Shown: one piece after another, positions 23,441 to 34,726 of the stretch
Layout: each line of letters starts with the position of its first letter
How positions within the stretch are numbered: the stretch's first letter is position 1
Source: Pleodorina starrii
Taxonomy: Eukaryota > Chlorophyta > Chlorophyceae > Chlamydomonadales > Volvocaceae
NCBI GenBank assembly: GCA_030267565.1
Contig: BRXU01000001.1
Location: 4,960,001-5,024,000 of the forward strand
DNA: 64,000 nt
Direction of reading: 5' to 3'
Program-made: the position numbers and the translations under genes
The notes under the pieces: generated by a model
What the model saw: the letters and a program-made list of their open reading frames with translations, nothing else
The model's database searches: none
Told to the model about the DNA's origin: nothing

Positions 23441-26400
23441 TCACACCGTCCCGGCCCACCAGAGGATGTACCAGGCCTCTACCGCGTAGCGGGGTTCCTT
23501 GGTGGCGCGCTGCCCCTTCAGGCCGGCGCGGATGAAGGGCTCAGAGTGGGCCAGGCGGCGCCTCGCCTTGACATGCAGGCGCCGCAGGGCCACCGCCCAC
23601 CAGCGCGGCCCCGCGGGTGGCCGGTGCGGCGGCGGCCGGGGCGGGCCATACGAGTGCACAAGCTCCGAGACCCCGCCCGGAACACGTCGGCCTGCGCCTG
23701 GGCCGCCGCCTGGGCCTCCCCCGCGTCGCAGACCGCAGGCCACGCGTCAGGCTGGCCTCCATCATGAGATCTCGCCCCTTCTCGACGAGGTCCGTGATCA
23801 TCGTGACCCCGGCGGTCTTCCGCCGCCAGGTGGCCCGCAGGGAGGCCTCCAGCTCCCGCCGCGCTTCTTCCAGCACCTTTTCGCCCAGGCACAGCACGAG
23901 CTGCCCCGGCGGTTTGGCGAACGGAAATGCCCAGCTGCGCGGCCATCAGGTCTGCGTCCTCCTCCGCCAAGGCGTGCAGCGGGATGGGGCCTTCTTTGAT
24001 CGCCCGCTGCTCGGCGTACTTTCCACAGCGCACCAGCAGCAGCTGGCCGAACGCGTCCGAGGCTTCTCCCTCTGCCTCCGCCGGGCAGCGCGGCTTCATG
24101 GCGAACATGCCGCCCGGCGGGCCAGGTAGCCTACCTCCAGGGGCTCGTCGGCCCTTCAGCGACGCGGCCCTCGACGGGTATTTGGGCACGTATGCCGGCG
24201 AGCGCCAGCCCGTGCCGTCGTCCCCGATGGCAGAACGCCGCCGCTGCTGACTGCCCCGGCGGTGGAGTGACTTCCTGTAGCCCGGCGGGAGACGGGCCCA
24301 CGAGCTGAGCCGGGTGTGCGGCGCCGCTAGCGGGGCTTGTGCATGGGGAGGTAGGCCGGCTGCCCGCCTAGCCTTCGGCGCCTCCAGTCCCAGCCAGCGC
24401 TTCAGCGCGGCCTGCCGGGCCTCTGCTGGCCGCTGGGGGTTAGCTGCCCCTTGGCCATGGCGTTCAGCACAGCCAGCCGCGCGTCGCCCGCGGGTTGCCC
24501 GGCGCCCGGCGGCATGGCTGCGGGGTCCGGCGGTGGCAGGGCGCCATCCGGCGGCGGGACTGCGGCCCTTGGGGTGCCACCGGCGGGGCACCGACTGCGG
24601 CTGGTGGGGCCGCCCACGCCGGCCGCGGGGCGGGAAGCGCTGGGGCGGCTGGCGCCGGCGGCGCCACGGGCCAGGCCGCCCTGCGGGCGGCAGAGCCAGT
24701 TGAGCCGCCGGCTGCGGCGCCGCCGCCAACTGCAGCGGATCCAGCGGCGCCACCGCCAACTGCGGCGGATCCAGCGGCACCGCCGCCAACTGCGGCGGAT
24801 CCAGCGGCACCGCCGCCAACTGCGGCGGATCCAGCGGCACCGCCGCCAACTGCGGCGGATCCAGCGGCACCGCCGCCAACTGCGGCGGATCCAGCGGCAC
24901 CGCCGCCAACTGCGGCGGATCCAGCGGCACCGCCGCCAACTGCGGCGGATCCAGCGGCACCGCCGCCAACTGCGGCGGATCCAGCGGCACCGCCGCCAAC
25001 TGCGGCGGATCCAGCGGCACCGCCGCCAACTGCGGCGGATCCAGCGGCACCGCCGCCAACTGCGGCGGATCCAGCGGCACCGCCGCCAACTGCGGCGGAT
25101 CCAGCGGCACCGCCGCCAACTGCGGCGGATCCAGCGGCACCGCCGCCAACTGCGGCGGATCCAGCGGCACCGCCGCCAACTGCGGCGGATCCAGCGGCAC
25201 CGCCGCCAACTGCGGCGGATCCAGCGGCACCGCCGCCAACTGCGGCGGATCCAGCGGCACCGCCGCCAACTGCGGCGGATCCAGCGGCACCGCCGCCAAC
25301 TGCGGCGGATCCAGCGGCACCGCCGCCAACTGCGGCGGATCCAGCGGCACCGCCGCCAACTGCGGCGGATCCAGCGGCACCGCCGCCAACTGCGGCGGAT
25401 CCAGCGGCACCGCCGCCAACTGCGGCGGATCCAGCGGCACCGCCGCCAACTGCGGCGGATCCAGCGGCACCGCCGCCAACTGCGGCGGATCCAGCGGCAC
25501 CGCCGCCAACTGCGGCGGATCCAGCGGCACCGCCGCCAACTGCGGCGGATCCAGCGGCACCGCCGCCAACTGCGGCGGATCCAGCGGCACCGCCGCCAAC
25601 TGCGGCGGATCCAGCGGCACCGCCGCCAACTGCGGCGGATCCAGCGGCACCGCCGCCAACTGCGGCGGATCCAGCGGCACCGCCGCCAACTGCGGCGGAT
25701 CCAGCGGCACCGCCGCCAACTGCGGCGGATCCAGCGGCACCGCCGCCAACTGCGGCGGATCCAGCGGCACCGCCGCCAACTGCGGCGGATCCAGCGGCAC
25801 CGCCGCCAACTGCGGCGGATCCAGCGGCACCGCCGCCAACTGCGGCGGATCCAGCGGCACCGCCGCCAACTGCGGCGGATCCAGCGGCACCGCCGCCAAC
25901 TGCGGCGGATCTAGCGGCACCGCCGCCAACTGCGGCGGATCCAGCGGCACCGCCGCCAACTGCGGCGGATCCAGCGGCACCGCCGCCAACTGCGGCGGAT
26001 CCAGCGGCACCGCCGCCAACTGCGGCGGATCCAGCGGCACCGCCGCCAACTGCGGCGGATCCAGCGGCACCGCCGCCAACTGCGGCGGATCCAGCGGCAC
26101 CGCCGCCAACTGCGGCGGATCCAGCGGCACCGCCGCCAACTGCGGCGGATCCAGCGGCACCGCCGCCAACTGCGGCGGATCCAGCGGCACCGCCGCCAAC
26201 TGCGGCGGATCCAGCGGCACCGCCGCCAACTGCGGCGGATCCAGCGGCACCGCCGCCAACTGCGGCGGATCCAGCGGCACCGCCGCCAACTGCGGCGGAT
26301 CCAGCGGCACCGCCGCCAACTGCGGCGGATCCAGCGGCACCGCCGCCAACTGCGGCGGATCCAGCGGCACCGCCGCCAACTGCGGCGGATCCAGCGGCAC

Positions 26401-29400
26401 CGCCGCCAACTGCGGCGGATCCAGCGGCACCGCCGCCAACTGCGGCGGATCCAGCGGCACCGCCGCCAACTGCGGCGGATCCAGCGGCACCGCCGCCAAC
26501 TGCGGCGGATCCAGCGGCACCGCCGCCAACTGCGGCGGATCCAGCGGCACCGCCGCCAACTGCGGCGGATCCAGCGGCACCGCCGCCAACTGCGGCGGAT
26601 CCAGCGGCACCGCCGCCAACTGCGGCGGATCCAGCGGCACCGCCGCCAACTGCGGCGGATCCAGCGGCACCGCCGCCAACTGCGGCGGATCCAGCGGCAC
26701 CGCCGCCAACTGCGGCGGATCCAGCGGCACCGCCGCCAACTGCGGCGGATCCAGCGGCACCGCCGCCAACTGCGGCGGATCCAGCGGCACCGCCGCCAAC
26801 TGCGGCGGATCCAGCGGCACCGCCGCCAACTGCGGCGGATCCAGCGGCACCGCCGCCAACTGCGGCGGATCCAGCGGCACCGCCGCCAACTGCGGCGGAT
26901 CCAGCGGCACCGCCGCCAACTGCGGCGGATCCAGCGGCACCGCCGCCAACTGCGGCGGATCCAGCGGCACCGCCGCCAACTGCGGCGGATCCAGCGGCAC
27001 CGCCGCCAACTGCGGCGGATCCAGCGGCACCGCCGCCAACTGCGGCGGATCCAGCGGCACCGCCGCCAACTGCGGCGGATCCAGCGGCACCGCCGCCAAC
27101 TGCGGCGGATCCAGCGGCACCGCCGCCAACTGCGGCGGATCCAGCGGCACCGCCGCCAACTGCGGCGGATCCAGCGGCACCGCCGCCAACTGCGGCGGAT
27201 CCAGCGGCACCGCCGCCAACTGCGGCGGATCCAGCGGCACCGCCGCCAACTGCGGCGGATCCAGCGGCACCGCCGCCAACTGCGGCGGATCCAGCGGCAC
27301 CGCCGCCAACTGCGGCGGATCCAGCGGCACCGCCGCCAACTGCGGCGGATCCAGCGGCACCGCCGCCAACTGCGGCGGATCCAGCGGCACCGCCGCCAAC
27401 TGCGGCGGATCCAGCGGCACCGCCGCCAACTGCGGCGGATCCAGCGGCACCGCCGCCAACTGCGGCGGATCCAGCGGCACCGCCGCCAACTGCGGCGGAT
27501 CCAGCGGCACCGCCGCCAACTGCGGCGGATCCAGCGGCACCGCCGCCAACTGCGGCGGATCCAGCGGCACCGCCGCCAACTGCGGCGGATCCAGCGGCAC
27601 CGCCGCCAACTGCGGCGGATCCAGCGGCACCGCCGCCAACTGCGGCGGATCCAGCGGCACCGCCGCCAACTGCGGCGGATCCAGCGGCACCGCCGCCAAC
27701 TGCGGCGGATCCAGCGGCACCGCCGCCAACTGCGGCGGATCCAGCGGCACCGCCGCCAACTGCGGCGGATCCAGCGGCACCGCCGCCAACTGCGGCGGAT
27801 CCAGCGGCACCGCCGCCAACTGCGGCGGATCCAGCGGCACCGCCGCCAACTGCGGCGGATCCAGCGGCACCGCCGCCAACTGCGGCGGATCCAGCGGCAC
27901 CGCCGCCAACTGCGGCGGATCCAGCGGCACCGCCGCCAACTGCGGCGGATCCAGCGGCACCGCCGCCAACTGCGGCGGATCCAGCGGCACCGCCGCCAAC
28001 TGCGGCGGATCCAGCGGCACCGCCGCCAACTGCGGCGGATCCAGCGGCACCGCCGCCAACTGCGGCGGATCCAGCGGCACCGCCGCCAACTGCGGCGGAT
28101 CCAGCGGCACCGCCGCCAACTGCGGCGGATCCAGCGGCACCGCCGCCAACTGCGGCGGATCCAGCGGCACCGCCGCCAACTGCGGCGGATCCAGCGGCAC
28201 CGCCGCCAACTGCGGCGGATCCAGCGGCACCGCCGCCAACTGCGGCGGATCCAGCGGCACCGCCGCCAACTGCGGCGGATCCAGCGGCACCGCCGCCAAC
28301 TGCGGCGGATCCAGCGGCACCGCCGCCAACTGCGGCGGATCCAGCGGCACCGCCGCCAACTGCGGCGGATCCAGCGGCACCGCCGCCAACTGCGGCGGAT
28401 CCAGCGGCACCGCCGCCAACTGCGGCGGATCCAGCGGCACCGCCGCCAACTGCGGCGGATCCAGCGGCACCGCCGCCAACTGCGGCGGATCCAGCGGCAC
28501 CGCCGCCAACTGCGGCGGATCCAGCGGCACCGCCGCCAACTGCGGCGGATCCAGCGGCACCGCCGCCAACTGCGGCGGATCCAGCGGCACCGCCGCCAAC
28601 TGCGGCGGATCCAGCGGCACCGCCGCCAACTGCGGCGGATCCAGCGGCACCGCCGCCAACTGCGGCGGATCCAGCGGCACCGCCGCCAACTGCGGCGGAT
28701 CCAGCGGCACCGCCGCCAACTGCGGCGGATCCAGCGGCACCGCCGCCAACTGCGGCGGATCCAGCGGCACCGCCGCCAACTGCGGCGGATCCAGCGGCAC
28801 CGCCGCCAACTGCGGCGGATCCAGCGGCACCGCCGCCAACTGCGGCGGATCCAGCGGCACCGCCGCCAACTGCGGCGGATCCAGCGGCACCGCCGCCAAC
28901 TGCGGCGGATCCAGCGGCACCGCCGCCAACTGCGGCGGATCCAGCGGCACCGCCGCCAACTGCGGCGGATCCAGCGGCACCGCCGCCAACTGCGGCGGAT
29001 CCAGCGGCACCGCCGCCAACTGCGGCGGATCCAGCGGCACCGCCGCCAACTGCGGCGGATCCAGCGGCACCGCCGCCAACTGCGGCGGATCCAGCGGCAC
29101 CGCCGCCAACTGCGGCGGATCCAGCGGCACCGCCGCCAACTGCGGCGGATCCAGCGGCACCGCCGCCAACTGCGGCGGATCCAGCGGCACCGCCGCCAAC
29201 TGCGGCGGATCCAGCGGCACCGCCGCCAACTGCGGCGGATCCAGCGGCACCGCCGCCAACTGCGGCGGATCCAGCGGCACCGCCGCCAACTGCGGCGGAT
29301 CCAGCGGCACCGCCGCCAACTGCGGCGGATCCAGCGGCACCGCCGCCAACTGCGGCGGATCCAGCGGCACCGCCGCCAACTGCGGCGGATCCAGCGGCAC

Positions 29401-30438
29401 CGCCGCCAACTGCGGCGGATCCAGCGGCACCGCCGCCAACTGCGGCGGATCCAGCGGCACCGCCGCCAACTGCGGCGGATCCAGCGGCACCGCCGCCAAC
29501 TGCGGCGGATCCAGCGGCACCGCCGCCAACTGCGGCGGATCCAGCGGCACCGCCGCCAACTGCGGCGGATCCAGCGGCACCGCCGCCAACTGCGGCGGAT
29601 CCAGCGGCACCGCCGCCAACTGCGGCGGATCCAGCGGCACCGCCGCCAACTGCGGCGGATCCAGCGGCACCGCCGCCAACTGCGGCGGATCCAGCGGCAC
29701 CGCCGCCAACTGCGGCGGATCCAGCGGCACCGCCGCCAACTGCGGCGGATCCAGCGGCACCGCCGCCAACTGCGGCGGATCCAGCGGCACCGCCGCCAAC
29801 TGCGGCGGATCCAGCGGCACCGCCGCCAACTGCGGCGGATCCAGCGGCACCGCCGCCAACTGCGGCGGATCCAGCGGCACCGCCGCCAACTGCGGCGGAT
29901 CCAGCGGCACCGCCGCCAACTGCGGCGGATCCAGCGGCACCGCCGCCAACTGCGGCGGATCCAGCGGCACCGCCGCCAACTGCGGCGGATCCAGCGGCAC
30001 CGCCGCCAACTGCGGCGGATCCAGCGGCACCGCCGCCAACTGCGGCGGATCCAGCGGCACCGCCGCCAACTGCGGCGGATCCAGCGGCACCGCCGCCAAC
30101 TGCGGCGGATCCAGCGGCACCGCCGCCAACTGCGGCGGATCCAGCGGCACCGCCGCCAACTGCGGCGGATCCAGCGGCACCGCCGCCAACTGCGGCGGCA
30201 GCGGGGCTGAGTAGAGGCGCGGCAAGCGCCGGTTGCACTTCGCCGGTTGCACTTCACCCACCGGGGGCGGCCCGCCTGGTAGCTGCGCCGCCCACGGGGC
30301 GAGGGCAGCGCCAGTTCTCGGCGGCAGAGCGGCAGCTGCGGCCACGCCACCCGCCGCCTGAACTGCGGCGGCGAAACTTCCGGGCCTCCGGCGACGTCGG
30401 GCGCGACCGGCGTGCGGGCTGGAATGGGCCGGCCGCAC
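23441..30438 (-). CDS. Gag-like protein of the YR retroelement containing the 30-bp array
   Basis: A 2306-codon frame (30438-23518) starts MRPAHSSPHAGRARRRRR and runs through about 183 decapeptides of the type PLDPPQLAAV. It then leaves the array into ordinary-looking protein: GYRKSLHRRGSQQRR, YVPKYPSRAASLKGRR, MFAMKPRCPAEAEGEAS, DAFGQLLLVRCGKYAEQRAI, EEDADLMAAQLGISVRQTA. Near 23905 the better continuation is in another frame (LVLCLGEKVLEEARRELEAS, MITDLVEKGRDLMMEA). Near 23590-23441 it is in a third frame (EPFIRAGLKGQRATKEPRY, ending WWAGTV and a stop). These switches suggest frameshift mutations or sequence errors. The basic, coiled-coil-rich region fits a Gag role by position only; no family was recognised. 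RT and RNase H are missing. Confidence 0.5.
24712..30199. repeat. Giant homogeneous 30-bp tandem array (about 183 units)
   Basis: The unit is GCGGATCCAGCGGCACCGCC + GCCAACTGCG. After two slightly divergent units at the left edge, the units look identical except one C-to-T change at 25912. Thirty is a multiple of three and no frame has a stop in the consensus, so all six frames are open. The change is silent in the PLDPPQLAAV minus frame and in one plus frame, missense in two frames and nonsense in two. Confidence 0.97.
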
Positions 30439-30819
30439 TCGTGCTCAGGAGCGGGTGGCGCCGTGCCGATGGTGGCGGGAGGCCGTCCGGCGCTCCGGCG
30501 GGGCGCGCCGGGGTGTGCCCTACGGGCCTGGCCCCTTCCTGTGCCGGGGAACGGGGGCGAGCCAAGCGGTTAGGCGGACAGAGACTTCGCTCTGCCGACA
30601 CCGTGCGCGTTGCCAGCGACGGCTGCCTGTGCGCCCTATGGTATGCATCGGGCTTCCCGGCAGTTCTCCGACTGCACGTGCCCTGCTCGTTCCCGCTCTG
30701 TGCTTTCACCTTAGGCGTCGCCATCCCGGCTTCCGCCCAGTCTATGTGTAGTGCCCCTTGCGGTGCCTTCTCTTAGGCATTCTCCCGAGATGTGCCCCCA
30801 AGCTGACCCGTCCGCATCT

Positions 30820-31770
30820 GCCAGGTGATCAAAGGCCTTCCACCTCCTAGTGCGTTTGTGCGGCGTTCCGCCGCACGCGGTCTTAACGGCATTCCGCCCG
30901 CTGCACGCTCGCTGCCAGCCTTCCGCCTAGGAGTGCATTCCGCACTGGCATTCCGCCGACCTTCGGGTTTCTCCCTCCGGTGCCAGATATAGGCTTTCCG
31001 CCCGGCCGCAAATACTAAGAGCGGGCTTTCCGCCCCGACTCGTGCACACCCTGAACTGCCGGTCTCACGGTAGAACGGCCTTCTCAGGGCCTGATCAATG
31101 GCCTTCCGCCTCATAGTGCGTTCGTGCGGCGTTCCGCTGCACCCGGTCTTAACGGCATTCCGCCCGTTACGTGCTCTCTGCCGGCATTCCGCCTAGGGGT
31201 GCATTCCGCATTGGCATTCCGCCGGCATTCCGCCTTAGGGTGCATTCCGCATTGGCACCCCGCCGGCATTCCGCCTTAGGGTGCATTCCGCATTGGCATT
31301 CCGCCGGCATTCCGCCTTAGGGTGCATTCCGCATTGGCATTCCGCCGGCATTCCGCCTTAGGGTGCATTCCGCATTGGCATTCCGCCGGCATTCCGCCTT
31401 AGGGTGCATTCCGCATTGGCATTCCGCCGGCATTCCGCCTTAGGGTGCATTCCGCATTGGCATTCCGCCGGCATTCCGCCTTAGGGTGCATTCCGCATTG
31501 GCATTCCGCCGGCATTCCGCCTTAGGGTGCATTCCGCATTGGCATTCCGCCGGCATTCCGCCTTAGGGTGCATTCCGCGTTGGCATTCCGCCGGCATTCC
31601 GCCTTAGGGTGCATTCCGCATTGGCATTCCGCCGACCTTCGGGTTCCCCCCCCCCCCCGGTGTCAAATGTAGGCTTTCCGCCGGGCCGCAAATACTAGGC
31701 GCGGGCTTTCCGCCCGACTAGCGCGCACTCTGGACCGCCGGCCTCGCGGTCTAACGACCATCTCAGGGCC
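30820..31770. repeat. Duplicated ~280-bp TTCCGCC-rich block with 41-bp array
   Basis: A block starting GATCAAAGGCCTTCC (30827) and ending near 31085 is repeated from 31093 to 31770. The second copy is expanded by about eleven 41-bp units (31180-31640) of GCATTCCGCATTGGCATTCC plus GCCGGCATTCCGCCTTAGGGT. Both copies share GACCTTCGGGTT and GCCGCAAATACTA segments. The heptamer TTCCGCC recurs throughout. It lies between the gag-like gene and B2, upstream of that gene on the minus strand, so it may be the leader or promoter. Confidence 0.85.
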
Positions 31771-32360
31771 TCTCTGATTTCGAGGGTGCCCTTGCCGGAG
31801 TACTAGAGCTCCCGCCCTGGTCACTCACATGCACCTCTGGTTCCAGGAAGTTGTCCGGGGCTGTTGGCGGCCTTCCTCCGCCATTCAGGTTGAGGCTCTG
31901 AGTTAGGTGGGAGGGCACCTCGGCAGACATCAGCGGGGAACGGTGGGCAAGGGAATCCCGATCGCCCAAGTCTATTTCGACGCGTTGGTTGCGCGAAGCT
32001 CTTGGGCCGGGTCGTAAATACTCGGCCGTGCAAGCTCCGAGCTAGCGGGTTTGTTGACCAGCGGCGCTGGCGGTCAACCACGTTGCTGGTCGCGCGCGCC
32101 CTTGCCGAAATTAGCCGGTCACACGCCGTGAAGCCTAACGGCCTATGCTAGAGGCTTCTCTCTGGCGTCGTTAGTCCCACGGTCAACTTGCGTGAGGCCA
32201 CGATCCCAATTCAACCCGCCATGCGGCAAAACTCGCCTTGCTCATCTGCGCTGCCGGAACTTGGCAGAGAATCCGCGAATGAGTTTTGGAGCTTGAAAAT
32301 GGGCGTTGACAGCGTTGTCGGCTTGCCAAGGGCGTCTTCGCCAAATGGCGCAACACTAAT
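31771..32360. other. Unassigned DNA before B2
   Basis: Only short open frames; no homology seen. It should be the left (5') internal end of the YR element relative to its gag-like frame. Confidence 0.35.
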
Positions 32361-32532
32361 GGAAAACTTTTCCGCGGCTGTCCGCACTGGCGACTACGTT
32401 TATCGAGACTTCCGTCAGGACTACTAGTAGATTGTTGCGGAAGGAAGAGAGAGTCTGTGCCTCCGCATTACAAAGCGGAGTTGGTTGTCGTACCTTGGGT
32501 ACAGCAAGGGCCGAGCATTTCAGTCTCATTCA
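32361..32532 (+). repeat. Split direct repeat B2 (right end)
   Basis: 172-bp copy of B1. Its terminal CA abuts the resumed gag codons of the outer element. Confidence 0.88.
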
Positions 32533-34118
32533 GGATGCGCCCCCCCACCGGCTCGAGGTGAACCCGCGCAACTTCGAGCGCAAGCGTAGTGATGCCTTGC
32601 GAGATTTCAGGGACCAACTCATCGCAGCGCGAGCGGCCACCCGAGCTAACCCGGGCGGCCACCCGAGCGGCCACCCGAGCGGCCACCCGAGCTAACCCGT
32701 CGGCTAAGATACCATCCCAGTTGAAGAAACTCTGCACTCGTGCTGTAGAGAAAAACCTGGCAGCATTGTATGACATTGCTGCTGAACAACTGGGAAGTTG
32801 GATTGAATCGCTGCCGCAGAGGAGCATTCTCAACGAGCTTGAGAACGTCGCCGACCCCGACGGAAACGCGGTCAACCCTGCCGTCCCAAGCGGCGAGGCC
32901 GGCGAGAAGGCCATCCGCAAGTCGCGCAAGCGAAGCCTTGACGCCACCATTTACGACGAGCTTGCCACATTGGAGCAACCGTTCCCATCTTCCCGCGCGC
33001 GCTCTAAGATAGCTGCCAGAAAGGCACAGTACGCAAGTCGTGCTGGCGAGGCGAGGCGCTCAAAGCAGCGACCCGCCGGCGGTTCGAACACTGTACGTTT
33101 TGCAACCGCCCCTTTGACAGCTGCGCAGGACACACCGAACACCAAGTTCAGGAAAGTCAATGACAAGCTCGACAGGCTGGAGCGCCAGGTCGGCGACATC
33201 CACCGGATGATCGCCGATATTGCCCGCCCCCCGCCCCTGGCCCCAGCACCGCTCGCTCCTGCGCCCCCCGCTCCGGCCTCGGCCCAAGACCCGCCGGCGG
33301 CTGCCAACGCCGCCGCACTGCCTCCCCAGCCGGAAGCCGCTGTCAACAATCCACCGCCTAGCGCCGCGGCCAACAACAATGGCGCGCTCGCCGGCGGGGC
33401 TGCGCCGGGCAACGCCCCGGCACACGTAAGTGGGAATGATGGTTTGTCGGGCATAACGTCCGTTGGGGTGCGCCCGCAGCCCGCCCCCCCGTCGCACAAT
33501 GTGACTGCGGCCTTTGCCTTTCCCAAGACTTTTAGGCAGCCGCCTGCGTACAACGGCACCACCAGCGCTCAGGTTACCGAACCTGACGCGTGGTTTGATA
33601 CTGTAGTGCAGTACTTGCACGATACGGGCAACAACCCGGTTCATGGCCTGCGTTATTACTGCACTGGCGATGTCCTGACTTGGTACAACGCTTTTGTGCG
33701 CATTCACACAGACTGCACTATCGAGGCCTTGCGTGCAGATTTCATCCAATTGTTTGGCGATGTGGACAAGGACACACCCCACCAAGTGCGCGAGCGCCTT
33801 GATCAATTGGAGCATGCCATGAAAGCCGGCGAGTCCGTACCCCAATACGTCCAGCGGTTCCGCCGCATCACGCGCAACGACCCTCAAATGGGCCAAGTAG
33901 ACCTCATTCATTGGTTCCTGAAGGGCCTATCCACGCAACTACATGCCATGTGCGCAACTGATTCAATTGGCCTCAGATGGTCAGATCTCGATTCGCTAAT
34001 TGAATACGCAAAGGGACAGCAGTGGCGCTTAAATGCGGCCAAACAGCACAAAGCGGCAACCCTTGACTCTCCCGCACCCTCCAAGCAAGGGCCCGACCCA
34101 CAATCGCAAGCCTGCTAG

Positions 34119-34726
34119 TGAGCTCAAACCCCTGCCAATCCCCACGCGGCCCTGGGAGGTGGTTTCTTGTGATTTCGGCATGTCGATGCCACGCACCTAA
34201 GACGGTCAACCGGCCATCTGCGTCTCCGTCAACGAGCTGGCTAAATAAGTCACGTTGTCCCGACGCACGACCAGATCACTACGATCGATTTCGCAAAATA
34301 CTGCGTGATAAGATTATCTGCAAGTACGGCTGCATCGATTTCCTTCTGTCTGATCATGGAACTCTACCAAGCACCGCCGGCCTGCCCTTGGAAAGTCGGG
34401 GAACACGTTCTGCTCAAAGCCAGCAGCTCCTCGCCGCCACCCCCGGTAATCCCGGCTGAGGAAGGCGAGCCCGTTTTGTTCGTGGAAGAAATCCACGCTC
34501 ACCGTGCCAGTGGCTGTCGCCCCGTCGTCGAATACTTGGTTCGCTGGCAAACACGGACCCGAGTACGACTCCTCGGAAACGGCCCAAGACTGCCGTCGAG
34601 GCTGTCCCCAAGCGGTCGAAGCCTACCACGCAAAACTGTACGCCAAAGGCGTACCGCTGCCTTCGAGCAACTCCTACCCACACCGGCGCCCCGAGGACGG
34701 GTTCGCATTCAAGGGGGGGGGGGGGA
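34119..34726 (+). pseudogene. Integrase start and chromodomain-like remnant
   Basis: 34120-34195 reads ELKPLPIPTRPWEVVSCDFG, the hallmark start of a Ty3/gypsy integrase core with its first catalytic Asp, then meets stops at 34198 and 34246. After a gap, 34370-34420 encodes CPWKVGEHVLLKASS (end of the integrase). 34460-34550 encodes a chromodomain-like piece, PVLFVEEIHAHR and VVEYLVRW. The middle of the integrase and everything upstream in pol is deleted. Confidence 0.75.
34711..34726 (+). other. Polypurine tract
   Basis: AA, a run of G and a final A immediately 5' of the 3' LTR, the expected primer site for plus-strand synthesis. Confidence 0.8.

Larger units (their letters stand above)
20572..32532 (-). 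mobile_element. Tyrosine-recombinase retroelement (DIRS order, PAT/Kangaroo/TOC1-like) with split direct repeats
   Basis: Ends and junction form A1 (20572-20679), B1 (22686-22857) directly joined to A2 (22856-22963, sharing CA), and B2 (32361-32532). A is 108 bp and B 172 bp; the copies look identical or nearly so. This A1-B1A2-B2 layout is diagnostic of PAT/Ngaro-type YR retroelements. No target duplication is seen; one CA is shared at the insertion point, as expected for recombinase-mediated integration of a circle. Contents: a YR gene on the plus strand between A1 and B1, and a gag-like minus-strand frame plus two tandem arrays between A2 and B2. No reverse transcriptase was found, so it is probably non-autonomous. 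Strand is given for the gag-like frame. Opposed gag and YR orientation recalls Volvox Kangaroo; split repeats plus an internal array recall Chlamydomonas TOC1 (both from memory). Confidence 0.85.
20494..34118 (+). pseudogene. Gag of the LTR element, split by the YR retroelement
   Basis: The first 26 codons (20494-20571, MTSLARRAGG...) lie before the YR element. The frame resumes at 32531 with QDAPPHRLEVNPRNF, and joining across the insertion keeps frame with a single CA dinucleotide at the joint. The frame then shifts by one base within a small GCGGCCACCCGA repeat (about 32640-32700). From there it stays open to 34118: a coiled-coil-like segment (KVNDKLDRLERQVGDIHRM, about 33150-33210), a Pro/Ala linker, then a retrotransposon Gag domain (WFDTVVQYLHDTG, DVLTWYNAF, ALRADFIQLFGD, VPQYVQRFRRI, LIHWFLKGL). 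No CCHC knuckle was seen. It is inactive as it stands, because of the insertion and the shift. Confidence 0.8.

Noticed and set aside
24712..30199. CRISPR-like appearance of regularly spaced 30-bp repeats
   Set aside because: There are no spacers: units are contiguous and identical, in a eukaryotic transposon context.
24464..30776. Other very long open frames over the 30-bp array (AVGGGAAGSA, WIRRSWRRCR, ADPAAPPPTA, RIQRHRRQLR types)
   Set aside because: They exist only because the 30-bp unit has no stop in any frame. Two are cut by the one variant unit, and none continues into protein-like sequence at both sides as the PLDPPQLAAV frame does.
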